A stretch of 64,000 nucleotides of DNA. Origin: DTU089 sp964421815 (GTDB taxonomy: Bacteria > Bacillota > Clostridia > Oscillospirales > Acutalibacteraceae). The DNA lies in contig CAYQYT010000001.1 of the NCBI GenBank assembly GCA_964421815.1, positions 1 to 64,000 on the forward strand. Direction: 5' to 3'. How positions within the stretch are numbered: position 1 is the stretch's first letter; every line of letters starts with the position of its first letter. The notes under the pieces were generated by a model. It did not search any database. It saw only the letters and a list, made by a program, of their open reading frames with translations, and had not been told where the DNA came from. Positions 32,364 to 41,020 of the stretch are shown here, one piece after another. The translations under genes were made by a program, and so were the position numbers.

Positions 32364-33218
32364 ATGAGAAATTTATCGGATATAAACGTAATAAAATCCG
32401 TTATGGGCAAACACGGTGTAACCTTTAATAAAGGTTTGGGACAGAATTTCCTTGTTGACTCCGAAGTGTGTCCTGCCATGGCGGAAGCGGCGGGGTTAAA
32501 TGAGAACACTTGCGTTATAGAAATCGGACCCGGTGTGGGGGTTTTGACGGCGGAACTTGCCAAAAGAGCGGGAAAGGTTTTGAGTTTTGAAGTTGATAAA
32601 AGGCTTTTGCCCGTTCTGGCGGAAACTCTTTCGGATTTTGACAATGTTGAAATCATAAACGAGGATGTTATGAAAGCGGATTTGCCCAAAATTATCGAGG
32701 AAAAATGCAAGGGTATGGAAATTGCGGTTTGTGCAAATCTGCCATATTACATTACTTCGCCCATAATAATGTTGCTTTTGGAAAACAGATTACCCGTAAA
32801 ATCCATAACAGTTATGGTTCAAAAGGAAGCGGCGGACAGGCTCTGTGCGGATGTTGGCTCCCGTGACGGCGGTGCGGTTACCGTTGCCGTGAATTACTAT
32901 GCCGAAAGCGAAAAATTGTTCTTTGTTCCCAAGGAATCATTTTTGCCCCCGCCGAAAGTGAACAGTCAGGTTATTCGTTTAACGGTAAGAGAAGAGCCCC
33001 CCGTAAAAGTGGAAAACGAAGAATTCTTTTTTAAACTTGTTAAAGCCGCCTTTTCACAGAGAAGAAAAACGGCGGAAAACTCCATAAGTGCAGGTTTGGG
33101 AATGGGCAAAAGTGAGGTTTCCGAGGCTTTGGAACGGGCAGGACTTGAAAGAAGCGTAAGAGCCGAAAAACTCACTATGGAAGATTTTGCAAATTTGGAA
33201 AAAATATTAAAGGAATAA
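32364..33218 (+). CDS. rsmA: 16S rRNA dimethyladenosine transferase
   Basis: 284 residues, the usual length of RsmA/KsgA. It uses SAM to dimethylate the two adjacent adenines in helix 45 of 16S rRNA during small-subunit maturation. Motifs: GLGQNFLVD, VIEIGPGVGVLTAELAKRAG (SAM binding, about residues 53-72) and the catalytic NLPYYITSPI (about 120). The C-terminal helical domain with AFSQRRKTAENSI is typical. Terminator follows at 33240. Confidence 0.97.
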   Translation: MRNLSDINVIKSVMGKHGVTFNKGLGQNFLVDSEVCPAMAEAAGLNENTCVIEIGPGVGVLTAELAKRAGKVLSFEVDKRLLPVLAETLSDFDNVEIINEDVMKADLPKIIEEKCKGMEIAVCANLPYYITSPIIMLLLENRLPVKSITVMVQKEAADRLCADVGSRDGGAVTVAVNYYAESEKLFFVPKESFLPPPKVNSQVIRLTVREEPPVKVENEEFFFKLVKAAFSQRRKTAENSISAGLGMGKSEVSEALERAGLERSVRAEKLTMEDFANLEKILKE

Positions 33219-33239
33219 CATAATATTCAAAAAACAAAC

Positions 33240-33276
33240 AAATCGCACATCGCTTTAAACCGGTGTGCGATTTTTA
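33240..33276 (+). terminator. Terminator of ksgA
   Basis: AATCGCACA (33241-33249) pairs with TGTGCGATT (33264-33272), followed by TTT. Confidence 0.75.
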
Positions 33277-33286
33277 TAAATAATGT

Positions 33287-33360
33287 TATAGCCGAAAAAC
33301 AATCGAATGTGCCAAAGATTTATTTAATAGGCATATAGGGTTCGACTATTTTCGGCTATA
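33287..33360. repeat. 74-base interrupted palindrome upstream of the spoIIQ-like gene
   Basis: TATAGCCGAAAA at one end and TTTTCGGCTATA at the other pair perfectly; further inside TCGA/TCGA and TGCC/GGCA also pair. It could be a leader-RNA stem, a regulator site or a small inverted-repeat element. Confidence 0.6.
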
Positions 33361-33437
33361 GCTCAATCAGATTTTTAATAATTGTATAAACCGCGTATTT
33401 CTGTCAATAAATAATAAAAACAACAGGAGGACATATT

Positions 33438-34256
33438 ATGAGTGACAGAAATAACAACGATAACGAGAAAAAACAGTTGGAAATTCCGGAAAACACACCG
33501 TCACAGGAGCCCAAACCCATTAAATCCGCGGGTAATAATAAGACCATGAAAAAAGTAAAGTATGCCTATGCATTCGCCTTGCTTCTTGCATTGGGTGCGG
33601 CACTTTTTACAAAGATTTCAACGGAAAAGGCATTGGGTAACCTTGCTCCCATTGAAAGCGATTTCGTTACAATTACAACGGAAAAGGAGACGAGCAAGGA
33701 CAGCGGTTTTCTTACAACGGAGCCGGACTTTGAGGTGCGTCAGAATCTGACAAACGTGCCTGACACAAGGGAAGAAACAGAAAAAACCACCGAGAAAAAA
33801 AGTGAAGTTAAAACAACGGAGAATGATAAATATGCCATGCCCTACAAGGATTACTATTCCTTGCCATTGGGAACGGAGATATTAAAGGATTATTCTCCCG
33901 ACAAGCCCACGTACAGTTCCACAATGGGGGATTGGAGAACCCATTCGGGTATAGATTTTAAAGCCGCCGAAGGAGAACAGGTAAAGGCAATTTCCTACGG
34001 TGCGGTAACATCAATATATGATGATGTGCTTTTCGGAACAGTTGTTGAAATTGACCACGGCAACGGAGTTGTTGCAAAATATTGCGGGTTTAATAAGGAC
34101 ACCCTTGAAGTGAAAAAGGGGGATACGGTGGAAAGCGGCTCTCTTTTAGGCTACCTTGGAACAATTCCCTGTGAAAAATCGGAATTGAGCCACTTGCATT
34201 TCGAAATTATTTATAAAGGAAAAAATGTAGAACCCCTTGCGCTTATGGGCAAGTAA
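33438..34256 (+). CDS. SpoIIQ-like M23 peptidase
   Basis: 272 residues: a short cytoplasmic N-terminus, one transmembrane helix (residues about 40-56, YAYAFALLLALGAALF), a Thr/Glu/Lys-rich linker, and a C-terminal LytM/M23 domain. SpoIIQ sits in the forespore membrane and pairs with SpoIIIAH during engulfment. Both zinc motifs are complete (THSGIDF with His and Asp; HLHFE), as in clostridial SpoIIQ and unlike Bacillus subtilis SpoIIQ. It could instead be another M23 cell-wall hydrolase. AGGAGG start site; terminator at 34291. Confidence 0.75.
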   Translation: MSDRNNNDNEKKQLEIPENTPSQEPKPIKSAGNNKTMKKVKYAYAFALLLALGAALFTKISTEKALGNLAPIESDFVTITTEKETSKDSGFLTTEPDFEVRQNLTNVPDTREETEKTTEKKSEVKTTENDKYAMPYKDYYSLPLGTEILKDYSPDKPTYSSTMGDWRTHSGIDFKAAEGEQVKAISYGAVTSIYDDVLFGTVVEIDHGNGVVAKYCGFNKDTLEVKKGDTVESGSLLGYLGTIPCEKSELSHLHFEIIYKGKNVEPLALMGK

Positions 34257-34290
34257 CGAATTTTGTCCGATTTTCAACGCCTCTCCAAAA

Positions 34291-34333
34291 GAAACAGGTC
34301 TGTAAAAACTCTCATTTTTTACAGACCTGTTTC
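34291..34333. terminator. Bidirectional terminator between spoIIQ-like gene and FAD reductase
   Basis: GAAACAGGTCTGTAAAAA (34291-34308) pairs with its complement at 34315-34333, giving an 18-bp stem with A and T tracts on both sides. Confidence 0.85.
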
Positions 34334-35670
34334 TATATCTCTTTTCTTATACCGTCAAAGAAGTCATTGTACTTATTAACCCATTTTTGAATGTCTTTTC
34401 GGTCGTATTTGTTGGGGAAATATGTTTCCGTTACGGCAAGTTTGCCCGCCCAGACTGCAAAATCCGAGAATTTTTCTTTCAGTATGGGGTTTTCTCTTAC
34501 TTGACGGATCTTTTCTTTTATGAGTGTCCTGCCCTGAGCACCGAAAAGATTATCAAACTTATTGGTCATCAGTTGATAAACATCTTCCGTTGTGAAAACC
34601 TTTTCTTTTAAAAGGTCGTTTACTTCCTGTGCGGTAAAGTAGGTCATGAGATTTTTCATAAGAGCATGCCTACCGGCGGAAAAACCGATTTCTTTGAAGA
34701 AACGGCACTGATATTCCCAAAGGGATTCCGTATTGTAAAGACCGTCAATATCACCCGAAACCGCGTCCGCAAGCATGGAACCCGCTTTCATGCTGTAAGT
34801 GATACCCGAACCCTTGGTGGAAACAGTCATAAAAGCGCTGTCACCTACGGCGGCATAGCCGTCCGCAACTAAAACAGCCAGGGGTTGGCAAACGGGAATT
34901 TTAAGATAAAGCCCGCCCCGAATAAAATTCTTGCTGATATGGGGGTATTCGGAACATATCTTTTGCAATTCATCAAGAACTTCATTTTGAGTTAGGGGAG
35001 AAAAACGGCAAATCAAAACATCCGCGCAGTCATCTTCGGTTACAACCCAGGAAAAACCCACAGTACCGTCATTTTTTACTAAAATATCATAGTCCGTGTC
35101 CGGCATGGGCACTTTCGTATTCCTTTCAAAATATGCCCGATAAGTATATACCACATCAAAATCCTTTATTTCCCGATTAACATTCATAAATTTCGGGAGA
35201 TTGTTTCTTACGGGTGAATCCACACCACAGGAATCTACAATTAAATCTCCGTAATAAATACCGCAAGAGGTTTCCAAACCCGCAACTCTGCTGCCCAGCA
35301 GAATGGGTTTTATAACGGTGCAGTCGTATTGCAGTTCTACTCCGCTTTTTTCCGCCAACGCAAGAAGATGCCTAATCAGAACTTTGCGGTCCATTATAAT
35401 CGCCTCTTCTTCAGCCGGGGGCAGGGTAAGGGGTGCGGTTGAATCTTCCAAAGGAACAAGTGTCAGTTGATTTTTACATATTGTTATATTTTTAGGAGAG
35501 GGAAGGTCAATATAGGCGAAAGTGTCCCTTTCAAATACATCCTTCTGAGGAAGACCCATATTGTCTTTGGGGGATTTTTCAAAAACCGTGACCCTGTGAC
35601 CCGCGCGTGCCAATTTTATTGCGGCAACAAGACCGCCGTGACCGGCACCCGCAACAAGAATCTGTGCCAT
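34333..35670 (-). CDS. FAD-dependent oxidoreductase, geranylgeranyl-reductase-like
   Basis: 445 residues. The N-terminal dinucleotide-binding motif VAGAGHGGLVAAIKLARAGH and a GD motif (AAVGDSAFMTVSTKGSGITY, about 285) are those of the p-hydroxybenzoate hydroxylase/geranylgeranyl reductase superfamily. The C-terminal 120 residues are helical. Members reduce isoprenoid double bonds or oxidise small molecules; the substrate here is unknown. It has its own ribosome-binding site (GGAGGAGG) and is a single gene. Confidence 0.8.
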   Translation of the reverse strand: MAQILVAGAGHGGLVAAIKLARAGHRVTVFEKSPKDNMGLPQKDVFERDTFAYIDLPSPKNITICKNQLTLVPLEDSTAPLTLPPAEEEAIIMDRKVLIRHLLALAEKSGVELQYDCTVIKPILLGSRVAGLETSCGIYYGDLIVDSCGVDSPVRNNLPKFMNVNREIKDFDVVYTYRAYFERNTKVPMPDTDYDILVKNDGTVGFSWVVTEDDCADVLICRFSPLTQNEVLDELQKICSEYPHISKNFIRGGLYLKIPVCQPLAVLVADGYAAVGDSAFMTVSTKGSGITYSMKAGSMLADAVSGDIDGLYNTESLWEYQCRFFKEIGFSAGRHALMKNLMTYFTAQEVNDLLKEKVFTTEDVYQLMTNKFDNLFGAQGRTLIKEKIRQVRENPILKEKFSDFAVWAGKLAVTETYFPNKYDRKDIQKWVNKYNDFFDGIRKEI

Positions 35671-35874
35671 TGAAATGCCTCCTCCTTACTTTTTTCTATT
35701 ACATTATTATATATTAAATATAACACATCATTCATAAAGTTACAACGGAAAAAGGGTATAAACCTGTTCACAAAAATTTCAAAATGTAACCGATTTTCCT
35801 TGAAAAAAGTGGGTTTTTGTACAGTATTGTGCTTTTTTACAAAAAAGCGGCGAGTTTATAGTGCAATTTATACA

Positions 35875-35903
35875 TTGAAAAAGGCGGTTCGGTGTGTTAT
35901 AAT
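35875..35903 (+). promoter_or_regulatory. Promoter of the secreted CHAP-like protein
   Basis: TTGAAA (35875-35880), 17 bases, TATAAT (35898-35903). Downstream, TGTTACAAA repeats (about 35912-35938) may be an operator. The rest of 35671-36002 shows nothing else. Confidence 0.7.
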
Positions 35904-36002
35904 GCCCGATGTTGTTACAAAATGTTACAAAGTTGTAATATTTAGTTGCGTTTTTGAAATAAATATTATTGAAACAAATATATGAAAGGCAAAAAATATT
36001 CT

Positions 36003-37529
36003 ATGACAAAAAGCAGATTGAAAAGAATTGCAACAAGTTTTATTGCCGCAATTCTCACAATGACTTCCGTTTTCAGCGTAAGTGCAGCTGCCAAAAGCCT
36101 CGAATACTCAGCCTCAGCATCTTACAAAAACAGCGTATATTATAAAAGATTGATGAATGTGAAGCTTACGGGCGATCAGGTTACGGACATTGTGAATGTT
36201 GCAAAATCCCAAATCGGTTACCACGAAGCAAACTATTCCGATTATTCCGGCACATCTAACGGTAGCGGTAATATTACCGAGTACGGCAGATGGTACGGCA
36301 GACAGGGTTATTGGTGCAACATCTTCGCATCTTGGTGCGGCTATGTTGCAGGAATTCCGACTTCTGTTTTCCCAAAACTTACAAGCGTCGGTAATTCATA
36401 TTATTCAACACTTCCCTCAGCGGGTGCGGAATGTTTTTCATTCTCCTCCGGAAGAAAGCTCCAAGCAGGTGACCTTGTTTTCTGTTGCACTTGCTCAGGC
36501 GGTTACGGTTGCATTGACCATGTGGGACTTGTTGTTGATGCGGATGAAGATACAATATATACCGTTGAGGGCAATATGACCGATCAGGTTATGGCTTGCC
36601 AATATCCTGCAAGCACAGGCTATTCCTCACGGCTTCACACAAGAATAAACTATATTGCAAGACCACAGTATGAGAATAATTGCGAAACTGCCACAACGCT
36701 TACCGACGCAACATCCGTAAAAACTGCGGATGACAGCATTTATGCGGTTTTTGATGTTGCGGTAAACTACGAGCAAGCAAAAGAACTTTCCGAAAAAATG
36801 GGCGGTAAGCTTGTTAATATCGACAACGAAAAAGAACTTAAAACCCTCTCAAAACTCGCGGGAGAAAACGGATTCGGCAGATATTTTATCGGCGAAAATC
36901 TTGACAGAAAAAAGAATCAGTGTTCTGTTATTACCGATAACGGTGTTTCAAAATCCTCCGAAAAGAGAAGTAAAACCGGTTTTATCTGCGAAATTGTAAT
37001 AAACGAGATTGAAGCGGTGAATTGTGCTGTTCTCAACGGCACAAAGTACGAAATTTACGATGCATCCATGACCTATGCTCAGGCAAAGGCATTTGCCGAA
37101 GCAAAGGGCGGCACACTTGCGGAGATTGACGAAAGCAACGCAAAAATGCTTTCAATACTTCTCAAAACAAGAAATGAGTATTTTGTTGCTTCGAAAGAAG
37201 ATTCTGCAAAAGCACTTTTGAATGACGGCACAGCAGAGGTAAAAAATGCAAAGTCTTATGACGAAAAGTGCAGTACGGGATTCATTGTAGAGTACAGCGA
37301 ACCCAAAAAATGCACCCTGGTTTATAGTGCAAACGGCGGAGAAAATGCTCCCATAGAAAAGGTTGCGGAATGTGGCGAAACAGTTTGGGTTTCCCATATT
37401 TCTCCCGAAAAAAAGAACAAAACTTTTATGGGCTGGTCCTTTGACAAAAAGGCAAAAACTGTGGATGTGGATTACGGTGATACCATAAAATTAACCGAAA
37501 ATGTTACCCTTTACGCTGTTTGGGGTTAA
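36003..37529 (+). CDS. Secreted CHAP/NlpC-like amidase with lectin-like and InlB-type repeats
   Basis: 508 residues from the ATG at 36003 (an ATG at 35982 is possible but has no good ribosome-binding site). Signal peptide (FIAAILTMTSVFSVSAAA). The peptidase part has the Cys in YWCNIFASWCGYV (about 105-115) and the His in CIDHVGLVVDADE, as in CHAP-type amidases. Two C-type-lectin-like units follow (AVNYEQAKELSEKMGGKLVN and SMTYAQAKAFAEAKGGTLAE), then an InlB/Listeria-Bacteroides repeat with the hallmark FMGWSFD and LYAVWG end. It is probably a secreted cell-wall enzyme or surface adhesin. Confidence 0.85.
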   Translation: MTKSRLKRIATSFIAAILTMTSVFSVSAAAKSLEYSASASYKNSVYYKRLMNVKLTGDQVTDIVNVAKSQIGYHEANYSDYSGTSNGSGNITEYGRWYGRQGYWCNIFASWCGYVAGIPTSVFPKLTSVGNSYYSTLPSAGAECFSFSSGRKLQAGDLVFCCTCSGGYGCIDHVGLVVDADEDTIYTVEGNMTDQVMACQYPASTGYSSRLHTRINYIARPQYENNCETATTLTDATSVKTADDSIYAVFDVAVNYEQAKELSEKMGGKLVNIDNEKELKTLSKLAGENGFGRYFIGENLDRKKNQCSVITDNGVSKSSEKRSKTGFICEIVINEIEAVNCAVLNGTKYEIYDASMTYAQAKAFAEAKGGTLAEIDESNAKMLSILLKTRNEYFVASKEDSAKALLNDGTAEVKNAKSYDEKCSTGFIVEYSEPKKCTLVYSANGGENAPIEKVAECGETVWVSHISPEKKNKTFMGWSFDKKAKTVDVDYGDTIKLTENVTLYAVWG

Positions 37530-37531
37530 GA

Positions 37532-37562
37532 AAAATGCTCTTGCGAAAGCAAGGGCATTTTT
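37532..37562 (+). terminator. Terminator of the CHAP-like gene
   Basis: AAAATGCTCTTGC-GAAA-GCAAGGGCATTTT, followed by more T residues. Confidence 0.8.
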
Positions 37563-37590
37563 TAATGCGGAATGCGGAATTCGAAATGCA
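37563..37590 (+). repeat. Short GCGGAAT-rich repeat, left copy
   Basis: AATGCGGAATGCGGAATTCG. A similar sequence occurs inverted at 40832-40864, so the pair brackets the XRE gene and the 810-aa secreted protein. Confidence 0.5.
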
Positions 37591-37595
37591 TAATT

Positions 37596-37935
37596 AAGCT
37601 TCGCAAGGAGTAAATATATTGCAAAAAAGTTGTTGTTATTTGAACCTACCTTCGAAGGCGGGATGGGCGTTTGTGAGCGCATCCGGTGGATGAAACAGCG
37701 AACAAAAAGCCTTAGGTGCAATAAGGAATATCGCGAAGAGAATAGCGAGCGAGACGATTATATTGCAACCGGTTGACCGTATTTGAATCGTAAACCAATT
37801 AAAATTAGTACAAAGCACGCCTATTGTAAATTAGAGAATTCAAGTTCGGCGGAACGGTGGGTGGTTCTCTACGCGAGTCCTCGAGCGTAGTTGAATCGCA
37901 GAGTCAATTATAACAAAATAACGGAAGAACGATAT
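37596..37935. other. Non-coding stretch, no gene seen
   Basis: About 340 bases, richer in G and C than the flanks, with short complementary runs (CCTACCTTCGAAGGCGGG, GCGAGCGAGACG). No ORF has a start signal or protein-like content. Origin unknown; it may be the residue of a mobile element. Confidence 0.4.
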
Positions 37936-37939
37936 AAAA

Positions 37940-37975
37940 ACAACCACGATTACCATTTTTGGTTTTCGTGGTTGT
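37940..37975 (-). terminator. Terminator of the small XRE gene
   Basis: ACAACCACGA and TCGTGGTTGT arms with an inner pairing, followed on the minus strand by TTTTTATATCG. Confidence 0.75.
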
Positions 37976-38205
37976 TAGTTTTCTATATCTTTTGGTTTTT
38001 GGGGGTTATTAGTCAAATTGAGAATGAAATCCGTTGAAACTCCGTAAAATTCACTTAATTTAACAAGATATTCAATGGGTAGATTTCGCTTTCCGTTTTC
38101 ATACATACCGTAAGCTTGCTTAGTGATATTCAAAAAAATTGCAACATCTTCCTGTCGGTAATCATTATCAATTCTCAAATCATAAAGTCTTTTGGTGTAA
38201 TTCAT
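37975..38205 (-). CDS. Small XRE-family repressor
   Basis: 76 residues, essentially only an XRE/Cro-C1 helix-turn-helix (LRIDNDYRQEDVAIFLNITK, then YGMYENGKRNLP, IEYLVKLSEFYGVSTDFIL). Start at the ATG behind AAAGGTGGAG. It is divergent from the secreted protein at 38312, and the shared gap holds a GTAAACA/TGTTTAC inverted repeat. It is therefore a good candidate for local regulator of that gene and of itself. Confidence 0.85.
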   Translation of the reverse strand: MNYTKRLYDLRIDNDYRQEDVAIFLNITKQAYGMYENGKRNLPIEYLVKLSEFYGVSTDFILNLTNNPQKPKDIEN

Positions 38206-38236
38206 ATAACTCCACCTTTCAACTGTATGATACAAC

Positions 38237-38283
38237 AAAATGTTTACTTTATACTTGACAGTAAACAAAATGTTTACTATACT
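38237..38283 (+). promoter_or_regulatory. Promoter with a spacer-filling operator
   Basis: TTGACA (38255-38260), spacer GTAAACAAAATGTTTAC (38261-38277, an inverted repeat that fills the spacer exactly), TATACT (38278-38283). A further half-site TGTTTAC lies at 38241-38247. A repressor bound here would block RNA polymerase directly. Confidence 0.8.
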
Positions 38284-38311
38284 ATTATTAAATGAGAATG
38301 GAGGCAAAAAT

Positions 38312-40744
38312 ATGAAAAAACTCATAAGCGTACTTTTAATTATTTTAATAGTATTTTCAATGATACCTATCGCAAGTGTGTCGGTTAGTGCTGCAACTAC
38401 ACCTGCTAATGTTAGTGATGCCACAGTCAAAAGCCGTTTTGACAATCTTAGAAATGCATTAGTGGGAAAATATTTTACCGTAAATGGTACATATTGTAAT
38501 CCTGCACCTGGTGTGGGAGGACATGGTTGTTCCAATTGTTTGAACGGTAATGTTATTTCTGCAAATTGGTTTAAAAATGCTGTCGATTTAGTTCCCGATA
38601 GCATTTCGCTTGTCCCGCGTCATTATTGCTCTAATGGAACGAATTATATTACACCATCTGCATATTCTTGTGCAGGTTTTGTGAATTTCGTTGAGTGGTA
38701 TCTATATTCTCAAAAAAGCACTGACGATGTTTATGTTAATTATTTAGGTTCTGCAACAGTTTCTTATAATGGTTTAAAGTCCATCAATGCAAAAATCGGT
38801 AATGTTTTACGTACAAACGGGGATCATTCTGTTGTATTGTATTCATATGATTCATCAAAAATTTCTTACATACAATGTAACGGAACAAGATCTGTTGATG
38901 GAAATTGTAAAATCACTTTCAAAACAGAATCATATAGTACATTCACAAATTCACATGGTTCAACTGCCGGTGTTACTCAAGCAAGAAATAGCATAGCTTC
39001 TTCTACAACTACTTATACAATTAGTTACAATGCAAATGGTGGAACCGGTGCACCTTCATCTCAAACAAAAGTTAAAGACGAAACTTTAACCCTCAGTTCT
39101 ACAGTGCCTACACGACCAGGATACACCTTCCTCGGTTGGTCAACAAGTAGTTCTGCAACATCCGCAACATATTCTGCTGGTGATTCTTTCACAAGAAATG
39201 GAAATACAACTCTTTACGCTGTATGGTCTCAAAAAATATATACAATTAGATATGATACAAATGGTGGCTCAAATGCGCCAGACTCAGAATCCCATACCTA
39301 TCATGAAACAATTGCTATTTCCTCAATAATCCCGTATAAATTCGGTTATAATTTTGAAGGCTGGAGCACATCAAAATCCCTCGCTTATACAGATATTCAA
39401 CCTGGTGATTCTTATAGAGTTTGTGGAAATAAAACTTTCTATGCCGTATGGTCTGATGCAACAAATATAACTAAAAACACTTCATATTCTGCTAATATTA
39501 AAGGCGAAGATCATTCTGTATTTTTCAAAATAACACCTTCAAAAACAGGTGAATATGTATTTGAAAGCACCGGTGAACTTGATTCAATGATTACTATTTA
39601 TTGCAGTGATGAATTAAGTATTGCTCATGACGACGATAGCGGAACTGATTTTAATTTTTATGTTCTTTGTACACTAAACACCGATGAAACATATTACATT
39701 GAAATTAAAACTTTTTCTAATTCCACAGGTGCTATTCCATTTATGGCAAAAGAAGTCTACTCAATTTCTTATCATGCCAATGGGGGAAGCGGTGCACCAA
39801 CTCAAGCAAAAAAAATATATGGTGAAGCCTTGACATTGAGTTACGATGAACCCACACGTTCCGGTTACACATTCCTCGGCTGGTCAACAAGTAGTACAGC
39901 AACAAATGCAACATATTCAGCAGGCGGTAGTTTCAATACAGATGCAGATACAACCCTTTATGCAGTATGGCAGAAAAATCATTCCCACAGTTATACAGAA
40001 ACTGTAACAAAAGCTCCTACTTGCACCGGAACAGGTGTCAGAACATATAAATGCTCTTGCGGAGCAAGTTACACACAAACAATTTCTGCAACAGGACACA
40101 AGTCAAGCTCTTGGATTGTTGACGAAAACGCAACTGTAAATGCTGCAGGCTCTAAACATAAAGAATGTACCGAGTGTGGCGAAGTTCTTGAAATAGCAAC
40201 AATCAATCAGTTGAAATGCTCTAAACCCAAACTCAAAACAATTTCTAACACATCAAGCGGTGTAAAAATCACTTGGGGTAAGGTAGGCGGTGCGGATTCC
40301 TATGAGGTTTACCGCAAGGTAAAAGGCGGTTCATACAGTAAGGTAGGCACAACAAGAAAAACATATTTTACTGATAAGAAAGCAAAATCAGGCAAAAAGT
40401 ATTATTATGTTGTAAAAGCAGTGAATGAAGCAGGTAAGTCAGATTCTTCAAGCTCACTTTCAAAATATTACCTTGCAGACCCGAGTTTAAAAACACCCAA
40501 GAGTACAAAGAGTGGCATAAGCCTCAAATGGACTAAGGTAACAGGTGCACAGGGCTATATAATTTACCGCAAAACAGGTAGTGGTAGTTACAAAAAGCTT
40601 AAAACCGAAAAAGGTGTTTCAAATCTTTCTTATGTTGATAAATCTGCAAAGAAAGGCAAAAAATACACCTACAAGGTAAAAGCATATTACAGCAAGACTT
40701 CTAGCGCGTATTCAAATACAAAATCTATTACAGATAAGTATTGA
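38312..40744 (+). CDS. Large secreted multidomain protein with cysteine-peptidase-like, InlB-type and fibronectin-III domains
   Basis: 810 residues from the ATG behind GGAGGC. Signal peptide (LISVLLIILIVFSMIPIASV, cleaved after VSA). Residues 35-225 look like a CHAP/NlpC-type fold with Cys in YSCAGFVNFVEWYLY and His in GDHSVVLYSYD. Then InlB-type repeats (ISYNANGGTGAPSSQ to LYAVWS; IRYDTNGGSNAP to FYAVWS), a beta-sandwich of the bacterial pre-peptidase type (GEDHSVFFKITPSKTGEYVF), another InlB repeat, a Cys-containing HSHSYTETV segment, and two fibronectin-III-like modules. Probably binds or remodels the cell envelope or host glycans. Operator-controlled promoter. Confidence 0.85.
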   Translation: MKKLISVLLIILIVFSMIPIASVSVSAATTPANVSDATVKSRFDNLRNALVGKYFTVNGTYCNPAPGVGGHGCSNCLNGNVISANWFKNAVDLVPDSISLVPRHYCSNGTNYITPSAYSCAGFVNFVEWYLYSQKSTDDVYVNYLGSATVSYNGLKSINAKIGNVLRTNGDHSVVLYSYDSSKISYIQCNGTRSVDGNCKITFKTESYSTFTNSHGSTAGVTQARNSIASSTTTYTISYNANGGTGAPSSQTKVKDETLTLSSTVPTRPGYTFLGWSTSSSATSATYSAGDSFTRNGNTTLYAVWSQKIYTIRYDTNGGSNAPDSESHTYHETIAISSIIPYKFGYNFEGWSTSKSLAYTDIQPGDSYRVCGNKTFYAVWSDATNITKNTSYSANIKGEDHSVFFKITPSKTGEYVFESTGELDSMITIYCSDELSIAHDDDSGTDFNFYVLCTLNTDETYYIEIKTFSNSTGAIPFMAKEVYSISYHANGGSGAPTQAKKIYGEALTLSYDEPTRSGYTFLGWSTSSTATNATYSAGGSFNTDADTTLYAVWQKNHSHSYTETVTKAPTCTGTGVRTYKCSCGASYTQTISATGHKSSSWIVDENATVNAAGSKHKECTECGEVLEIATINQLKCSKPKLKTISNTSSGVKITWGKVGGADSYEVYRKVKGGSYSKVGTTRKTYFTDKKAKSGKKYYYVVKAVNEAGKSDSSSSLSKYYLADPSLKTPKSTKSGISLKWTKVTGAQGYIIYRKTGSGSYKKLKTEKGVSNLSYVDKSAKKGKKYTYKVKAYYSKTSSAYSNTKSITDKY

Positions 40745-40756
40745 TATTAAACAAAT

Positions 40757-40802
40757 TCGGACAGTAGTAAATTTCAAGCAAATTTACTACTGTCCGATAG
40801 TT
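40757..40802 (+). terminator. Terminator of the 810-aa gene
   Basis: TCGGACAGTAGTAAATTT (40757-40774) pairs perfectly with 40780-40797 and is followed by ATAGTTTT. Confidence 0.85.
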
Positions 40803-40831
40803 TTCTGGTAGCTGGTAACTGGCAGCTTCAT

Positions 40832-40864
40832 TCCGCATTCCGAACTCCGAATTCCGCATTCTAA
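40832..40864 (-). repeat. Short GCGGAAT-rich repeat, right (inverted) copy
   Basis: On the minus strand it reads AATGCGGAATTCGGAGTTCG and continues GAATGCGG, matching the left copy at 37563-37590 in inverted orientation. Confidence 0.5.
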
Positions 40865-40872
40865 AAAAATGC

Positions 40873-40901
40873 TTGCATTTTTTTATATTATATGCTATAT
40901 T
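40873..40901 (+). promoter_or_regulatory. Promoter of the rimP-nusA-infB operon
   Basis: TTGCAT (40873-40878), 17 bases, TATATT (40896-40901) with a TGC extension. Confidence 0.6.
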
Positions 40902-40926
40902 ACTAATGTACGAATATGAACTTGAG

Positions 40927-40950
40927 TGAGAGCAGGAGAACCTGCTCTCA
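40927..40950 (+). other. Leader hairpin upstream of rimP
   Basis: TGAGAGCAGG-AGAA-CCTGCTCTCA, a 10-bp perfect stem with a short loop about 25 bases after the -10. It is followed by ATATTTATTG, not a strong T-run, so it may be a leader structure or a 5' stabiliser. Confidence 0.6.
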
Positions 40951-41020
40951 TATTTATTGTCGAAAAAGTTTTCAACAATTTTCAAAAGTTTGTAGAATAT
41001 TTTTAAAAAGAGGTGCTGAT

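Noticed and set aside
40118..40200. Group II intron or other ribozyme signals in the window
   Set aside because: No domain V-like hairpin or reverse transcriptase was found anywhere; the structured stretch at 13921-14313 also lacks such signals.
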